From the NCBI GenBank assembly GCA_036346355.1, contig CM070570.1, positions 44,097,592-44,161,591 of the forward strand: DNA of 64,000 nt. Reading direction: 5' to 3'. The notes beneath the pieces are model-generated. The model saw nothing but the letters and a program-made list of their open reading frames with translations, was not told where the DNA came from and did not search any database. The translations under genes and the position numbers were made by a program. Positions 12,845 through 24,890 of the stretch are shown here, one piece after another. The DNA is from Rhipidocladum racemiflorum. Taxonomy: Eukaryota > Streptophyta > Magnoliopsida > Poales > Poaceae. Positions within the stretch are counted from its first letter, which is position 1; each line of letters opens with the position of its first letter.

Positions 12845-13272
12845 CTGTTGATAAGTCCAAGGTTTAGAGAAAAGAGGGAAACAAGAATAGACAAGTAATA
12901 AAGAAACTTATGCGGGATAAATAGGTGTAACTTAAAATCTAAATCTAATTAAATCTTTATTAATAACTTGGTATGGTTGATCACAATGCCTAAGGGCTTT
13001 CCAACACATACTACACACTCAGAAATTATGAAAAACCAAATTAACCTAAGCACACAAGAATCTAACGTCTAAAGGGCGACTCTTACTAACTTAAAAGATG
13101 TGACTCAACACTCGAGTCTCAACCACTGGACTAAACTCTATCACTCATTCAGCCATCCTGGCTGCGGTCCTCCTAGGGGATACACTAGTGGGTGATCAGG
13201 TATCAGCGCAAACTGGTCCTGATGCCCAGCAACTGTTGTAGTCAATGAACCCTGTCCCTCAGGCTCTGGCTC

Positions 13273-13850
13273 CTACTTCGGCTCAGGCTCGGGCTCCTCA
13301 GGGTCCTCATCTTCTATCTCCAGCTCGACCTCCTGCTCTCTGATGTACAGGGCCTCCTCGATCTCTCCAATCCACTGTAAAGCTGGGGCTCCGGTCTCCT
13401 GCAACTTCAACTCGGCGGCCTCCAAGGCACTGTATGCCTCCTGTAGCTCCTGAATTATGTGGTCCATCACCTGCTCCTGTGCTGCGACAAACCTGGCGAG
13501 GTGAACGACAACGGCGTCTCCCTCTAAGTCGATCGGAGCACTGGTGGCACCTCCCTCCTTGGGGTGAAGGTGGAACACAGACTCCGTCAACTCATCGGAA
13601 TAGTCATAGGCTATCCTCGTCATGGCAAGGCGCGCCGACTCTTGATGGTGATGTTGATAGGACGACTGGCTTTTGTGTCCTCCCTGGTGTAGATGGTGAC
13701 CTTGGTAACCATGCCTCGACTCTTCCCATTAATGATCCAACTGTTGGCCCTATAAATTAGCCGACCAAAGCTTCCCAACACTTGGAGCATCCTCCACGAG
13801 TCTGCAACATAGCCTCCCTCGCGCTCTCCATAGGTGTGTGCCATCCTCAT
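13273..13850 (-). pseudogene. orf0 pseudogene between PBS and gag of Tekay element 1
   Basis: The start at 13850 gives MRMAHTYGEREGGYVADSWR; one frameshift near 13640 separates this from the second half, which ends at 13273. The same ORF lies at 35404-36062 and 59233-59839 in the other two copies. The N-terminal half (LWRMLQVLGDF, IYRA, VTKVTIY) is followed by a region with STYT/DELTESVFHLHP, HLARFVAAQE and a coiled-coil-like acidic C-terminus rich in Glu and Pro. From memory, an extra ORF upstream of gag has been reported in rice RIRE3/RIRE8-type elements; its function is unknown to me. Confidence 0.75.
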
Positions 13851-14048
13851 TTGCCAAAGGAAGCTCTTGTGAGATCACAAATTTTGAAAAAAATAAAGTA
13901 ATAGCATAGAAAATTCAGCAAGGGGTATGAAAAAAAGGAGCGGATAAGTCAATAATTCATTGATCATCTTGGCAAATTTTAACTTTAGAAAATAGTTTTA
14001 TCCTCCCTAATGTCCATTCTAACCAGGGTCAAGTCCTACAGTCAGTAT

Positions 14049-14061
14049 GGCTCTGACACCA
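14049..14061 (-). other. Primer-binding site of Tekay element 1
   Basis: The minus strand reads TGGTGTCAGAGCC four bases inside the LTR end, a one-base variant of TGGTATCAGAGCC, which is complementary to the 3' end of plant initiator tRNA-Met. It fixes the inner edge of the 5' LTR. Confidence 0.8.
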
Positions 14062-14065
14062 CATC

Positions 14066-17000
14066 TGTTGGGACCCGATTGTGCAAATCCGGACCCTCTG
14101 TGTATTCCACATTAGTCTAGGATCACGCTAGTGCACACAGGTCTCAACATAGATAAAATATCAAAATCATAAACAGTAAAATAATAAATAAAGACTTTAT
14201 CTATTAATATAACATGTTTAGCCAACCTTATGGTTAACTTATAAAAGTATGCTTCGTAGGGCAAATACTCAAAAAAAGAAAATTGCAGCGGAAAATAAAT
14301 AAGACTCGTAGTGACCAACCAATATGCCACAGGCAACTGACTTGGCTCGCACCCTAACTGGACGGCTCCTCTTGGTACTCCTCCAAAGTTGGTGTAGACA
14401 CCTCCTCAACTGGTGTTTGTATTGTTGCAAGGGGTGAGTACATACCACACTCAGCAAGTCATGCACAGGATGCAAGTCTAATAACTACATGCATAGTTTA
14501 TTCTAAATGAATGGCTAAGTTGTTATTTTGCAATAAACAACATTCACAAATAATCATAATAGATTGTAAAGCAGTAAAACAAATAATAACAATACTAAAC
14601 TTCACAGTTATTTCACAAGTAAACCATTTCTCCTCCTTAAACCAATTTCACATTTCCAAAGATAACATTCCTCCAAACCCAAGTTCATTTTATGAAAATT
14701 TAACCCTTGACTGTAATCCCCAAGCATTATCCAATACCGCGAACATGGCTATTCAAATAGTTTTGACACTCTTCAGAGATTATACACTTTACCCACAAGA
14801 TACAATCAACTCACCACGCCAGTCGTGAATCGTCATACAAGACTATGCAAATGAGCGATCGTAACAAAACCTTTCAGAAACTTCTATCTTAACAAATGCA
14901 CCTCCCCATTATTGCCTTCACTATCACTTCCCTCACACAGAGCTGAAGTATAGGATCGACATATACTGTTGGATGGACACCAAGTCGCAGCACAGGTATG
15001 CTCCCCCACACAGATACACCCCTATGTAACCGTCACCCTGAGGTTTCATATGCTAGATATTAGTAACTCAACTAGGTCTGTCCCATTCCAAACATTTGGT
15101 TGTACGTTTGGCCTAGTTCAAAAGCTTGCATGGTTAAGTCCTTAATTGACCAAGGGAAGACTTCATTCTCTCAGCATTTTGGTACACAGCCCTCACATAC
15201 TTTTCAACCCATCGCTACACAGGCCCACCAGGCACAAAACCTCTTACCACTTGCTCCAGTCTAAATCATTTTCCACCTCAGTTCATTATTGTGCAACACA
15301 TGCCAACAACAACTCAACATCCATGTAGAACCACACAAGTCTCCACATATCAACATCATTGTGTAGCAACATCACACCAATTCAGAAACACATTCCATAT
15401 TCCATTAATCAATACTAAATTTGTATTCCAAACTTATATCAGTAACATGTTGCAATGCTAAGCAAACTAGTCACGATCTAGCAACGCATGTTGGAAAATT
15501 AATAGCATCTAACTAATAATGAACAATCCTATTAATAGCATCTAACTAGTAATGAACAATCCTAGGGTGACAAATGAATCATGGCATACAAATAATAATG
15601 AAAAGGTGACATAATCAAATATGACATTTAACTATTCCCAAATTAATTGAAATCATTTTTAATTGAACTAGCATGCATAATTTAAAACAACATAATTTTA
15701 AAACATGGGATTAACATGATCAAAGCATAACTTGACTTGGAAAAGCTCTTGATTAGCTCTGAACTTGTTCCTTGGGTCAACACCTCACCCTCGTAACCTT
15801 TTGACACTTCAACGTCTACGCGAAATGGATAAATGAATTAATAAATACCAAAAACAATGAGCAACGAAACCCCCAAAATTAAAAAGAGCACAATTTTAAA
15901 AAAATTAGGCTGTAGAATCACCTCAATCTGAGTTTGTATGAGCAAGAACGAGCATTTTGAATTTTGAAAATATATTAAAAAGAATAAACCGAATTAATCC
16001 ATTTATTTTCTACTGGAAATTCTGAAATATTGCGTCACGCCAGCGTCAGCATCACTCTGGATCAATCAGAAAGTGCCATGTCAGCTCCAGCGCATGAACT
16101 CAGTCCATGGCTCGGCTCTGGTCCACCGTGGACTCAGTCCACGAGACCTAACCATTACTGACATCTGGGCCCCTATGGGATGACGTTATGCTGACATCAC
16201 CCATGCGCGTGTCGCGACTGATTAGTGGGTCCCGCCAACTGATGTCTCTACTGACGTCATCGCTGATGTCAGCACAACCAACGTGCTACTGGCGATGCTT
16301 CAGTTCTTGTGCCAGACGCGTGGTGGTGTGCAACTGGCCTATGGTGCGACGCGATCTAGACCATCCATTCAAAATTGGACAGTCCAGATTGGATTGAATC
16401 CTGTGAATAACGGTGATGTGGACAGTTGTCGGGACCCAAATATGCAAATCCGAAACCTCTGTGTATTCAGCACTAGTCCAGGATCACGCTAGTGCACACA
16501 GTCTCAACATCGGTAAATACCACAATCATACTCAACGAAATAGTAAAGTACTTTGTTGAAAGGAAAATATAACCGGTTGTTCGACCTTATGGTTAAGTTA
16601 CAAAAGTACGCCTCGCAGGGCTTAAGTCTTACTCAAATAAACTTGCAACGGAAAATAAAGAAATGCGTAGTGCCAACCAATATGCCACAAGCAACTGACT
16701 GGCTCTCCCCTTAGTTCGTTGGCTCTTCCTGGAACTCCTCCTCCAAAGATGGCATTGATTCTTCTTCAACTGATGTTTGTGTGGTGACAAGGATGAGTAC
16801 TTAAAGTAATCAGCAAGTCATGCACAGAATGTAGTCTAATACTCTACATGCATGGCTTATTACAAAGGATAGGCTATGATGGTTCATTTGCAGTAAAGCA
16901 CATTCACAATATCGATAATAGTTTGAAAGTGGTAAAACGGTAATAACAGTAATAACTTTCATAAACAATTTCACAAGTAAAGCATTTATCATCCTAAAGC

Positions 17001-20000
17001 AAATTCATCATTTCCAATACCAAGTATCCATAAACCAAGTTCATTTTCATAAAGTCTAACCCTTGACTGTAATCACCGAGCAATGTCCAATACCGTGGAC
17101 TCGGCTATTCGAATAGATTGTACACTCTGCAGAGGTTATACACTTTACGCATAAGATACAGTCAAACACCACCAAGGCGAGTGACCGTAACAAAATCTTT
17201 TGGAAACTTCCAACTCAACAAGTGAACCTCCCCGGTTGTTTATCACCATTACTTCCCTTAGCAAAGGCGAAGTCTAGGACACAAGCCGGTGGATGGGTAC
17301 CAAGCCGCAGCCCAGGTACGCTCCCCCGTACAACTACACCTAAGTATAGCTGACACCCTGAGGTACCACATGCAGGTTATTAGCATCCTAATCGACTAAG
17401 TCTGTCCCATCCCAGACATGTGGTTGTATGATGAACTCAGTTCAAAGGCTTGCAAGGTTAAGTCCTTAGGGTGACCAAGGCAAGACTACCCAGTAATTCA
17501 CAAGTATCCAAAGCAATAAACTAAATGCGACATCCCAAGTGCCACACTTGGCCCACCAGAACAATCTTGCCACTTGCTGCAGTCTAAATCATTTAATCAC
17601 CTAGTTGATTACCATGCACCACGTGCCATCAACAACACAGGTAGCAATTTCCAAAATCATGTTCCATCTCTCATAAAGTCAAGATTAATTTCCGACATTC
17701 AAAATTATGTCAATAACACGATTGCATGGCTAAGCTGGCTAATTATGGTCTAATTAACCCATGTTGGCAAAGTATTAGTGTCCAACTATTATTCCACATC
17801 CTAGGGTGACAAATGATTCATGGCATACAATTATTATCGATAGCGTGCCATACTCAATTAGGTCACATAACTAATCCCGGAATTATTCAAAAGCATTTTT
17901 AAATAAACTAGCATGCAATAATTTAAATAAACATAGTTTCAGAAGTGGGATCAACATGGTCAAAGCACAACTTGCCTTCAAAAAGTACTGGTTCCTGGTC
18001 TTGAACTTGCTCCTGGGTCAAAACCTCTCCTTCGAAGCCTTCGGGCAGTTCAACGTCTACGCGAATCGGATAAATAAACACCAAATAAATAAAAACAGAG
18101 AAAAAATCATATTCAAAAATTAAATAAAATTCACCATTAAATATAGCTCAATTTTATACAAATTTAGAAATTAGAATCACCTCAATCGGAGTTAAACCGC
18201 AAAAGTTATATCCGTTTGAAGTTTGAAAAATCAATTAAAAGAATAAATTGAATTAATTCATTTGTTTTTCTATTGAAAAAAATCCGAATATTACGTCAGC
18301 ATGGATTTTGAATTTTGGCTGAATTATTTTCCTAAAAGAAAATCAAATTATGACGTCAGCTGGTCCATGGACTCGGTCCACGGCTCGGTTCGGTCCACCG
18401 TGGACCCGGTCCACGGATGCACGTGTCACTAGCATGTGGGACCCATGGATGACGTCAGCACAGCTCGGCTGAACGGAATGGCACGCGGGCCCCACCGTGA
18501 CGTCATCATGATGTCATCGCACGGTGCGACCCAGCCACTAACATGCGGGCCCGTTGCTGATGTCACGCGTGACGTCAGCGACGACCGGGGCTGACCCGCT
18601 CCGCTTCGGCTTCCGGCTACGTGGCACGATTTGGGCCGTCGGTTTGAAATCCGATGGTCTAGATTAGATCTAAACCCGCACGTTTTGAGTTTAACGGGAT
18701 TGATCTGAACCGTTCGATTTAGATCGGACGGTTGAGATCCGATCGGGTTTAACCGCATCTTGGGGCGACGTGGCATGACCCGGCGCTCGACACGTGGTGC
18801 GATATACACCATACGATCTTGATCGGACGACCATGATCACATCTAGCGCTACAACGCGGACTCAAACTAACCGTACGATCTAGATCTAATGGCTGAGATC
18901 TAATCTAGCACGGTGCAATAGCAGCCTACGTGGCTCAATCTGGTGCGTTGGATCTAGATCTAACGGCGGCTAATAGATCTAAACGATAACACTGGATCTA
19001 ACACAAACCGTACGATCTAGATCTAACGGCTACAATCTAATCCAAGGAATTTGCACGGTGTGGTGGCGTGGACGAACCTGGGCGGCCGGATCTTGATCGA
19101 ACGGCTGACGAGCTTCGCGAAGACGGTGATGGCGCGGCGAGCAGAGGTGGCCAGACTTGGGGAAGACGACCACCCGAACGGCGTCTCGCGCGGTCTCCGG
19201 CGAAGTGAGTCCTCGGCTCCAAAGCGTCTTGTCACGACGAAACCGAATCCGGGCATGGGAACGGTGGTGATGGCTTAACAGCGGCGAAAAGCACCCAAAA
19301 CCCGTGGCGGCTCCTTGCAGACTACGGCGAGTGATTGCGGGCGCGAGGCGGCAGCTTGAGCTCGATAGATTAGGGCAAAACACAGCGGTGTGGTCAGGCA
19401 TTAAATAGCCTCGGCGTCCGCGCTAAACTCGGAACCCTAGGCCCACACGGCGGTGACGCGGCGACGCAGTCCGACCCGGAGATGGAGATGACGTGGCGCA
19501 ATCGTGGCCCTCCGTGCAGAGCCGATCCAACGATCGTGCACGCACGCACACACGGCGAGATCGTGGCCGTTAGATCTCGATCTAACGGTTCGCGCGAATA
19601 GTGTTCGGCTTGGTCGGACTCGAGTCTAACTTGAGTCGGACCCGGGTCGCTCCAACAGTAAAACCCGATAAGGTTTTCCCAGCGATTTAAGTTTTAAAAT
19701 AATTTCTAGAAATTCAATTAAATCGAGAAAATAGTAAAATATTCAGAAAAATCCTGGAAAATACTTTGAGACATTTTTGACTCAAAAAAAAATATTTCCA
19801 ACAAAATTTTATTTGAAACTTTTAAATATTTAAATAACTCAAAAAGGAACTAATTCCAATTAAATCCAAATAAATTCCAGAAAATTCCAAAAATTCAAAT
19901 AACTCAATAAATTAAATAAGAGCACAAATTTGGGGTGTTACAACAGTCCCAGGCTATGCCACGTTTCCGCATCTACACCATCGATTCACAATCGGATGAC

Positions 20001-20671
20001 CATGATCAACCCAGATTGCAACTACTCTATCTAATCTGAATTGCACAATCCGCATCGGACGGTCCATAATAGATTTATTCTTTGGTGAAGAAGATGCGAC
20101 GTGGTGATCCATCACCTCATCAATGTGGTGAAATCTCAACCACACAACCTACGATCTAATGTCTTTTATTGGTTCAATCCTACAACGATGAAATGTGGAG
20201 ACACGGACTCACCTGGACCTTGCAATCTGGATCCAATGGCCAGGGTGCTTCGCAAATTTCGGTGATGGTGCGACGAGGACTTTCGACTGGACTTGGGCAC
20301 GAAGACCAATTGCTTAGCGTCTTGGCTGTTCTTCAGTGAGATGGGACGTCTCCTCAGGCGTGCCTCGTTACGGTGAGTTCAACTCTAGGTCTATTACGGT
20401 GGGGAAACTCCAACAGCGTCGGGGAAGATGGAAATTTGCGAAAGCAACTTGGAGTTGCGGTGAGAAATCGCAGCAAATCAATGGTCACTGGGGCTCTATG
20501 ACCTAGGGCAAAGCACAGAGCATGGTACGGTGCATCTAATGCTGGGGTTTGGGCCTTAAATACCCGCTCGACATCCGTGTCCAACGCACGACACATGGCG
20601 TGGCCATTGAGTGGCGTAGTCCAGCAGGTCCATAGTGCGAGTGACTTGGCACCATCGTGACCGCACATGTG
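14066..20671 (-). repeat. 5' LTR of Tekay element 1 (split by a solo LTR, 5' end lost)
   Basis: On the plus strand it begins tgttgggacccg next to the PBS and parallels the 3' LTR at 4097 onward. The solo LTR 16427-19942 interrupts it. It then continues from 19943 and stops at 20671 inside a segment matching about 8605 of the other LTR, where an unrelated LTR begins, so several hundred bases of the outer LTR end are missing. Mini-exon-like segments are at 15736-15815 and 14354-14409. An internal local duplication of 'attaatagcatctaact' is visible near 15500-15550. Confidence 0.85.
16427..19942 (-). repeat. Solo LTR (3516 bp), Tekay family, nested in the 5' LTR
   Basis: It starts tgtcgggaccc and ends ggggtgttaca. 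It is flanked by a perfect 5-bp TSD, acagt at 16422-16426 and 19943-19947; the intact site can be read in the other LTR near 7890 (gttgacagtcccgat). There is no internal region, so it is a solo LTR. It is younger than the LTR it interrupts. It contains a minus-strand TATA-like tattTAATGC near 19400, TGACGTCA-type motifs, a repeated GATCTAGATCTAACGGC motif (18870-19030), and mini-exon-like segments 17976-18056 and 16711-16769 with the best preserved reading frame of all copies. Confidence 0.92.
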
Positions 20672-21681
20672 TGTGAAGACCCTGGCTTTCACAGCACAAT
20701 GTACTGTAAAAGACAGGTTCTAATGTGCTTCTTGTGCTAGTCCCTGCATTAGTAACTAGCATGCACACACACAAATTGAACCATACAAAATATTATTATC
20801 ACTACTGCGGAAGCTATTCATACAAGATAATCTTACAATACAGAGTAATATCCAGCGGAAGAAATAGATGTCTTGTAGTATGCCCATCCAATTCCTAAGG
20901 CAACTGACAAGGTATAAACTCTAGATAAAATCATCGTCATTACCCCGTAACTTGTGTCAAAGTACGATCCTTCGAGATATTCTATTTGTCCACCTAAAAA
21001 CAACAATGATAGCAAGGGTGAGTACATTGCGTACTCAGCAAGACTTCAACTATTTGCAAATCCTATAATATATGCAGCCTGTCTCAACAGGATGGCTATC
21101 AGGGTTATTTTTGCGTGGAGCCAAATTGTATTATCAATACTGAATAATAGATTGAAAGAGAAATTGAATAAAAGCAATTTGACAGGTATATGAAATAACA
21201 AATATGTAAGCTTAAAAGTAACAAATAAGAATATCATCAATGTAATAACTCATAGTTTGAATCGTCCATTTCCAACATATGACATAAAATTTGAAAACAT
21301 TCTTTGCCAACACATGGCACAACAGTTGAATTCAATCTTGCCAACACATGTCAAGCATTAAATCATCTGTAAGGGTAAAACTCACAAATACCAAATTTTT
21401 TTGTTTCAATTCATTTTCTGAAAATATAAAAATTTGTCTAACTGGTGTCAGTTCACCAAGTGCTCATGATCGCAAGTGCGGTTAATCGATTAGTTTTGAC
21501 TCTGCAGAGTTGTCTAGTTTTACCCACAAGGAATGATTATCTCTTTTTGCAATGCATATTTAACACACTTCCTTTGGTGTGCAGCAGAGAAATCATACAT
21601 AACCGTTAAATTATTCAAACCTAGCTTTGCACCAGCCCGGTAACGTTAAGCCCTTGTTACAGTAGAAAGAAATAATCACAT

Positions 21682-23276
21682 TGAAGGACCATGTGGAGGT
21701 CCATCCATGTTTGTGATGAGTATTTGACTTTATTTGAGCAAGGTGTGATCAAGTTTAAGTTTGATTTGACTTGGAATTGCATGTTTGAATTTATGATAAA
21801 TATGGACTAACATGTAGGAAGAAAAAGGTAAGATTGTATTTTGGAATGTGCAAAATGGTTTGGTCCTTGTGGTACAGGTGATTGAGGCAGCTGTGGTTGT
21901 TGGTGAGTACCGGGACTAGGTTGGGAGAACCGAGGTCCGGAACGGTCGAGGATGCCGCCGAGATGGTTGAGCTCGAACCAGGATCACTTGGACATCATGG
22001 AAATGGACTTGAGGTGGCTCAAGGTTTTCCGTTCGAGTTGGAGGCTTGAAGAGGCGGAACGGAGCGGTCAAGTCCGGCGAATGAAGGCTTGCTGCATCGG
22101 GTTGATCGGGTTTTGTTTAAACCCATGTATGGCCTATGTGGCCCATGTAAAGCCCATGTGTGGGGGTGGAATGAGTGGGTTAATCCTAGACCTTGGTGGA
22201 GTGCCCTAGGGTTTGGGACTCATCCAAGGGTGGTAGGTGTCCCTAGAGTAGTATAAATAGAGGGGGAGAGGTGCCCTCCTTCAGTTGAAGGTTTGAGTTG
22301 CTCCTTTGAGTTTTGCCCACATGAAGTGAGGCTTTGTAAACCTTCCAACCAGAAAATACAAAGATTTTCTTTACATTCTTGTGAATTTAAATTTCGCATT
22401 TACATTATGTCTTTACTTTACGCAATTTAAATTCAGCATTTACTTTCCCGCATGTAAATTCTCGCAATTTGGATTTGCCTCCTCTACTTATAAATGCTAC
22501 TGATCAAGGATGTCTTGAGGGTGCTCATTTGGTTTTACATCTTTCTTGCACCCTAGGATAGACTAGAGATCAAGTTTCTATCAAGATTGCAAATCTGTCC
22601 TGAACTTGTTCTTCGCGCAGCAGTCAGTCTTCAATTTTTAGAAAAATATACAAAACTCCTTTTTGAGTGATTCTTGTTGGAGAAGGTGTGTGACTCATAT
22701 ACCCATCTGTGGAAAAATTTTGAGTCCACTGGTTGCACCATTTCGGAGCTATGAGGTGAAAACCGAGCCCCAAATTTCCTGATCGAACTTCCTGACTGTC
22801 TGTAGTCCTTGATTTTTCTTGATTTTTATACAAGGATTTTGGAGGTGATTTTTGGTGGAGTGTTTCACGACTCATATGCTCATAGGTTAAAACATTCCCA
22901 AAAATTTTGGAGCAATAGAAGTCCACCAACCACCTACTCCAAGTGAGGACAATTCCTGAAAAATCTGCTTTTGCTTTTCTAAAAGAGGCTTTTTTGATTT
23001 GGCTTGATCTCTTTTAGAAAAGAAGTATTTGAATTGATTCCTCTTTAATTTGGACACTTGACAACCAGGATTGTGATTTAAAAATCCCTCACATGATTCA
23101 TGGTTCTATCCATGTAAGCTAGGGATACACATAGTTGTCTATTCGTTCCTGTTCTTGCGGGTTTTGCGATTTTGAGGAGCACCAGTTTTCTTGCGGGATT
23201 ATTTGGAGTACGTTGAGTAGGGGATGATTTTATTTGGGATCATTCACCCCCCTCTGATCGCCATCTCGGTCCTTCA
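21682..23276 (+). repeat. Solo LTR (1595 bp) with perfect TSD, probably copia-type
   Basis: Its termini are TGAAGGACC and GGTCCTTCA, a 9-bp inverted pair, and the 5-bp TSD is cacat on both sides (21677-21681 and 23277-23281). Orientation is taken from a TATA box at 22252-22259 and from the segment ttcacccccctct near the right end, which in grass SIRE/Maximus copia LTRs lies just before the PBS (compare 27640-27675). No second LTR or internal region is present. Confidence 0.85.
22252..22259 (+). promoter_or_regulatory. TATA box of the 1.6-kb solo LTR
   Basis: TATAAATA is followed by a GA-rich stretch, about 570 bases into the LTR, a normal position for the U3/R boundary. It defines the plus-strand orientation of this solo LTR. 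Confidence 0.6.
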
Positions 23277-23405
23277 CACATAAATCATAATCTTTTTGAG
23301 CTCAATGAAACAACAACCGTTTCTTTCCATAGCCAGGCGTACACCGTTACATCGGTAAACATTTGTTCCAAATCACCTCGGTGTGGATGTCCCTTCAAGC
23401 AATCC

Positions 23406-24547
23406 AAAATGGGTTCGGTGAGGGAAACTTTGAGCACTCCATGTGAATGTCATCGCATGCTTCGTATGAATTCTACAGTCTTTCAGAGTCTACATGATCT
23501 TTTGTTTCGTACTTATGGTTTAAAATCGACTACACATATGCATTCAATAGAGTCATTGTCTATGTTCCTATACATTTGTGGGGGCTGTGAATCTAATCGA
23601 AACATGCAAAACCATTTCAAGCATTCTGGTGAGGCAATTAGCAGGAAGTTTGATGAGGTTTTGCAGTGTGTGGTTAGGATGTCGGCTGACCTTGTGAAGC
23701 CGAAGGACCCGAACTTTTCTACAGTCCATAGCAGAATTAGAAATGATCATCACATGTGTCCATATTTTAAGGATTATATCGGGGCTATTGATGGAACTCA
23801 TATTCTAGCTGTTGTTCCCACAGAAGAACAAGTTAGATATATTGGTAGATCATGATCTACAACTTAAAATGTGATGGCAGTGTGTGATCATGATATGAGA
23901 TTCACATATGCATCTATTGGGCAGCCAGGATCAATGCATGACACAACTGTCCTATATCATGCCTTGGAAGCTAATAGATACACCTTTCCACATCCTCCTC
24001 AAGGTAAGTTGTACTTGCTTATTTTCTTTGTACTTTCTATACATTGAGTACTCATATGGTATCTACATTGCATGTTTTAGGTAAGTATTATCTTGTGGAT
24101 GCTGGTTATCCTAACCGTCCAGGGTACTTAGCACCATACAAGGGCCAAAGGTACCATGTGCCAGAGTTTCGAAGAGGTTCTGCACCAAGTGGTAAGAAAG
24201 AAAAATTCAACCAATTGCACTCAAGTTTACGCAATATCATTGAGAGATGCTTTGGTGTATGGAAGATGAAATGGAGAATTCTTCTGAAGATGCCAAGCTG
24301 TTCAATGTTAAAACAAAAGATGATTGTAGTCGCTACTATGGGACTACACAACTTCATACGTGACCATGATGCGCCAGACAGGGATTTCAGAAGGTTTGAT
24401 TAGGATCCAAACTACGTGACTACAATACCATCAAGATATGCAAGATATGTCATTTCTCAAGATGCATCAGATGCATCAACATCAGATAGGAGTGATTCAT
24501 CTATGGGCGCGTTTCGTGATGAGCTTGCACAGGCAATTGCAGGATGA
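23406..24547 (+). pseudogene. PIF/Harbinger transposase pseudogene
   Basis: Exon 1 (about 23406-24003) encodes the nuclease domain start: ECHRMLRMNSTVFQSLHDLL, HFKHSGEAISRKF, VHSRIRN and the catalytic segment YIGAIDGTHI that holds the first Asp of the DDE domain. A stop interrupts the frame right after YIGRS (about 23852) where relatives continue NVMAVCD; the frame then goes on with MRFTYASIGQPGSMHDT, which has the second catalytic Asp region. An intron of about 78 bases (CAAG|GTAAGT to TTTTAG) precedes exon 2 (24082 onward: VDAGYPNRPGYLAPYKGQ, ERCFGVWKMKWRILL). A TAG at about 24401-24403 precedes the family C-terminus FRDELAQAIAG ending at 24547. Two premature stops make it inactive. The paired Myb-like ORF of PIF elements is not seen. 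Confidence 0.85.
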
Positions 24548-24890
24548 TTGATATATTACTTGTGATATTTCCTTATCTTTTGTTAGCGCTTCATTATTAT
24601 TAAAAATAGTTATAGTAGCATGGACTTGAACTTTATTTAATTTGGTTATCGTCGAACAATAATGTTATTCTGCACTTGCACTAACTATAACTGTTACCAA
24701 TTTTCTTTATGGAGAAACATCGTGAGAAGGGGAATGTTATTTCTCAAGATACAAATTTGCTATATTATTCCAAAAGTTTAGAAAAAGTATCCATTTCGTG
24801 AAAGTCTAACGCTACAAATAGGTTCAACGGTCCAATTCTATTATCGAAATACTTACCGCCATGCATATTGAACAACGGGCCATGCTCTTT
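24548..24890. other. Unassigned AT-rich sequence after the transposase
   Basis: This stretch may be the 3' non-coding part of the PIF element. On the minus strand a reading frame continues from the Rab fragment through 24765 but has no similarity I recognise. No terminal inverted repeat of the PIF element was found here. Confidence 0.3.

Larger units (their letters stand above)
4097..20671 (-). mobile_element. Tekay/Del-type chromovirus element 1 (minus strand, degenerate, with nested insertions)
   Basis: Read on the minus strand the order is 5' LTR (20671 down to 14066), PBS, orf0, gag, protease, reverse transcriptase, integrase with chromodomain remnant, PPT, 3' LTR (9039 down to 4097). 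The 5' LTR lacks its first bases because another LTR begins at 20672. Two solo LTRs sit inside it (5086-6521 and 16427-19942), each with its own 5-bp TSD, and account for its 16.6-kb span; without them it is about 11.6 kb. RNase H has been deleted and the coding frames carry many stops, so it is not autonomous. Clade is assigned from the integrase C-terminal chromodomain-like sequence and the long LTR. Confidence 0.85.
20672..23300 (-). repeat. Truncated LTR of a different gypsy-type family (split by a solo LTR)
   Basis: The plus strand starts tgtgaagaccctgg. On the minus strand it shows the same order of features as the 3' half of the Tekay LTR: a segment near acaccaaaggaagtgtgtta, then cttgtgggtaaa, CTCTGCAGAG (near 21501), and the GAGTAC hairpin (21012-21042). 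It is otherwise diverged, so it is a separate but related family. A solo LTR interrupts it at 21682-23276. After that it seems to continue only for a short stretch before PIF transposase sequence; the right edge at about 23300 is approximate. Confidence 0.6.

Noticed and set aside
24044..24081. ATG at 24044 as start of the second transposase ORF
   Set aside because: It lies in an intron-like stretch ending TTTTAG before the conserved exon 2; transposase similarity starts only at about 24082.
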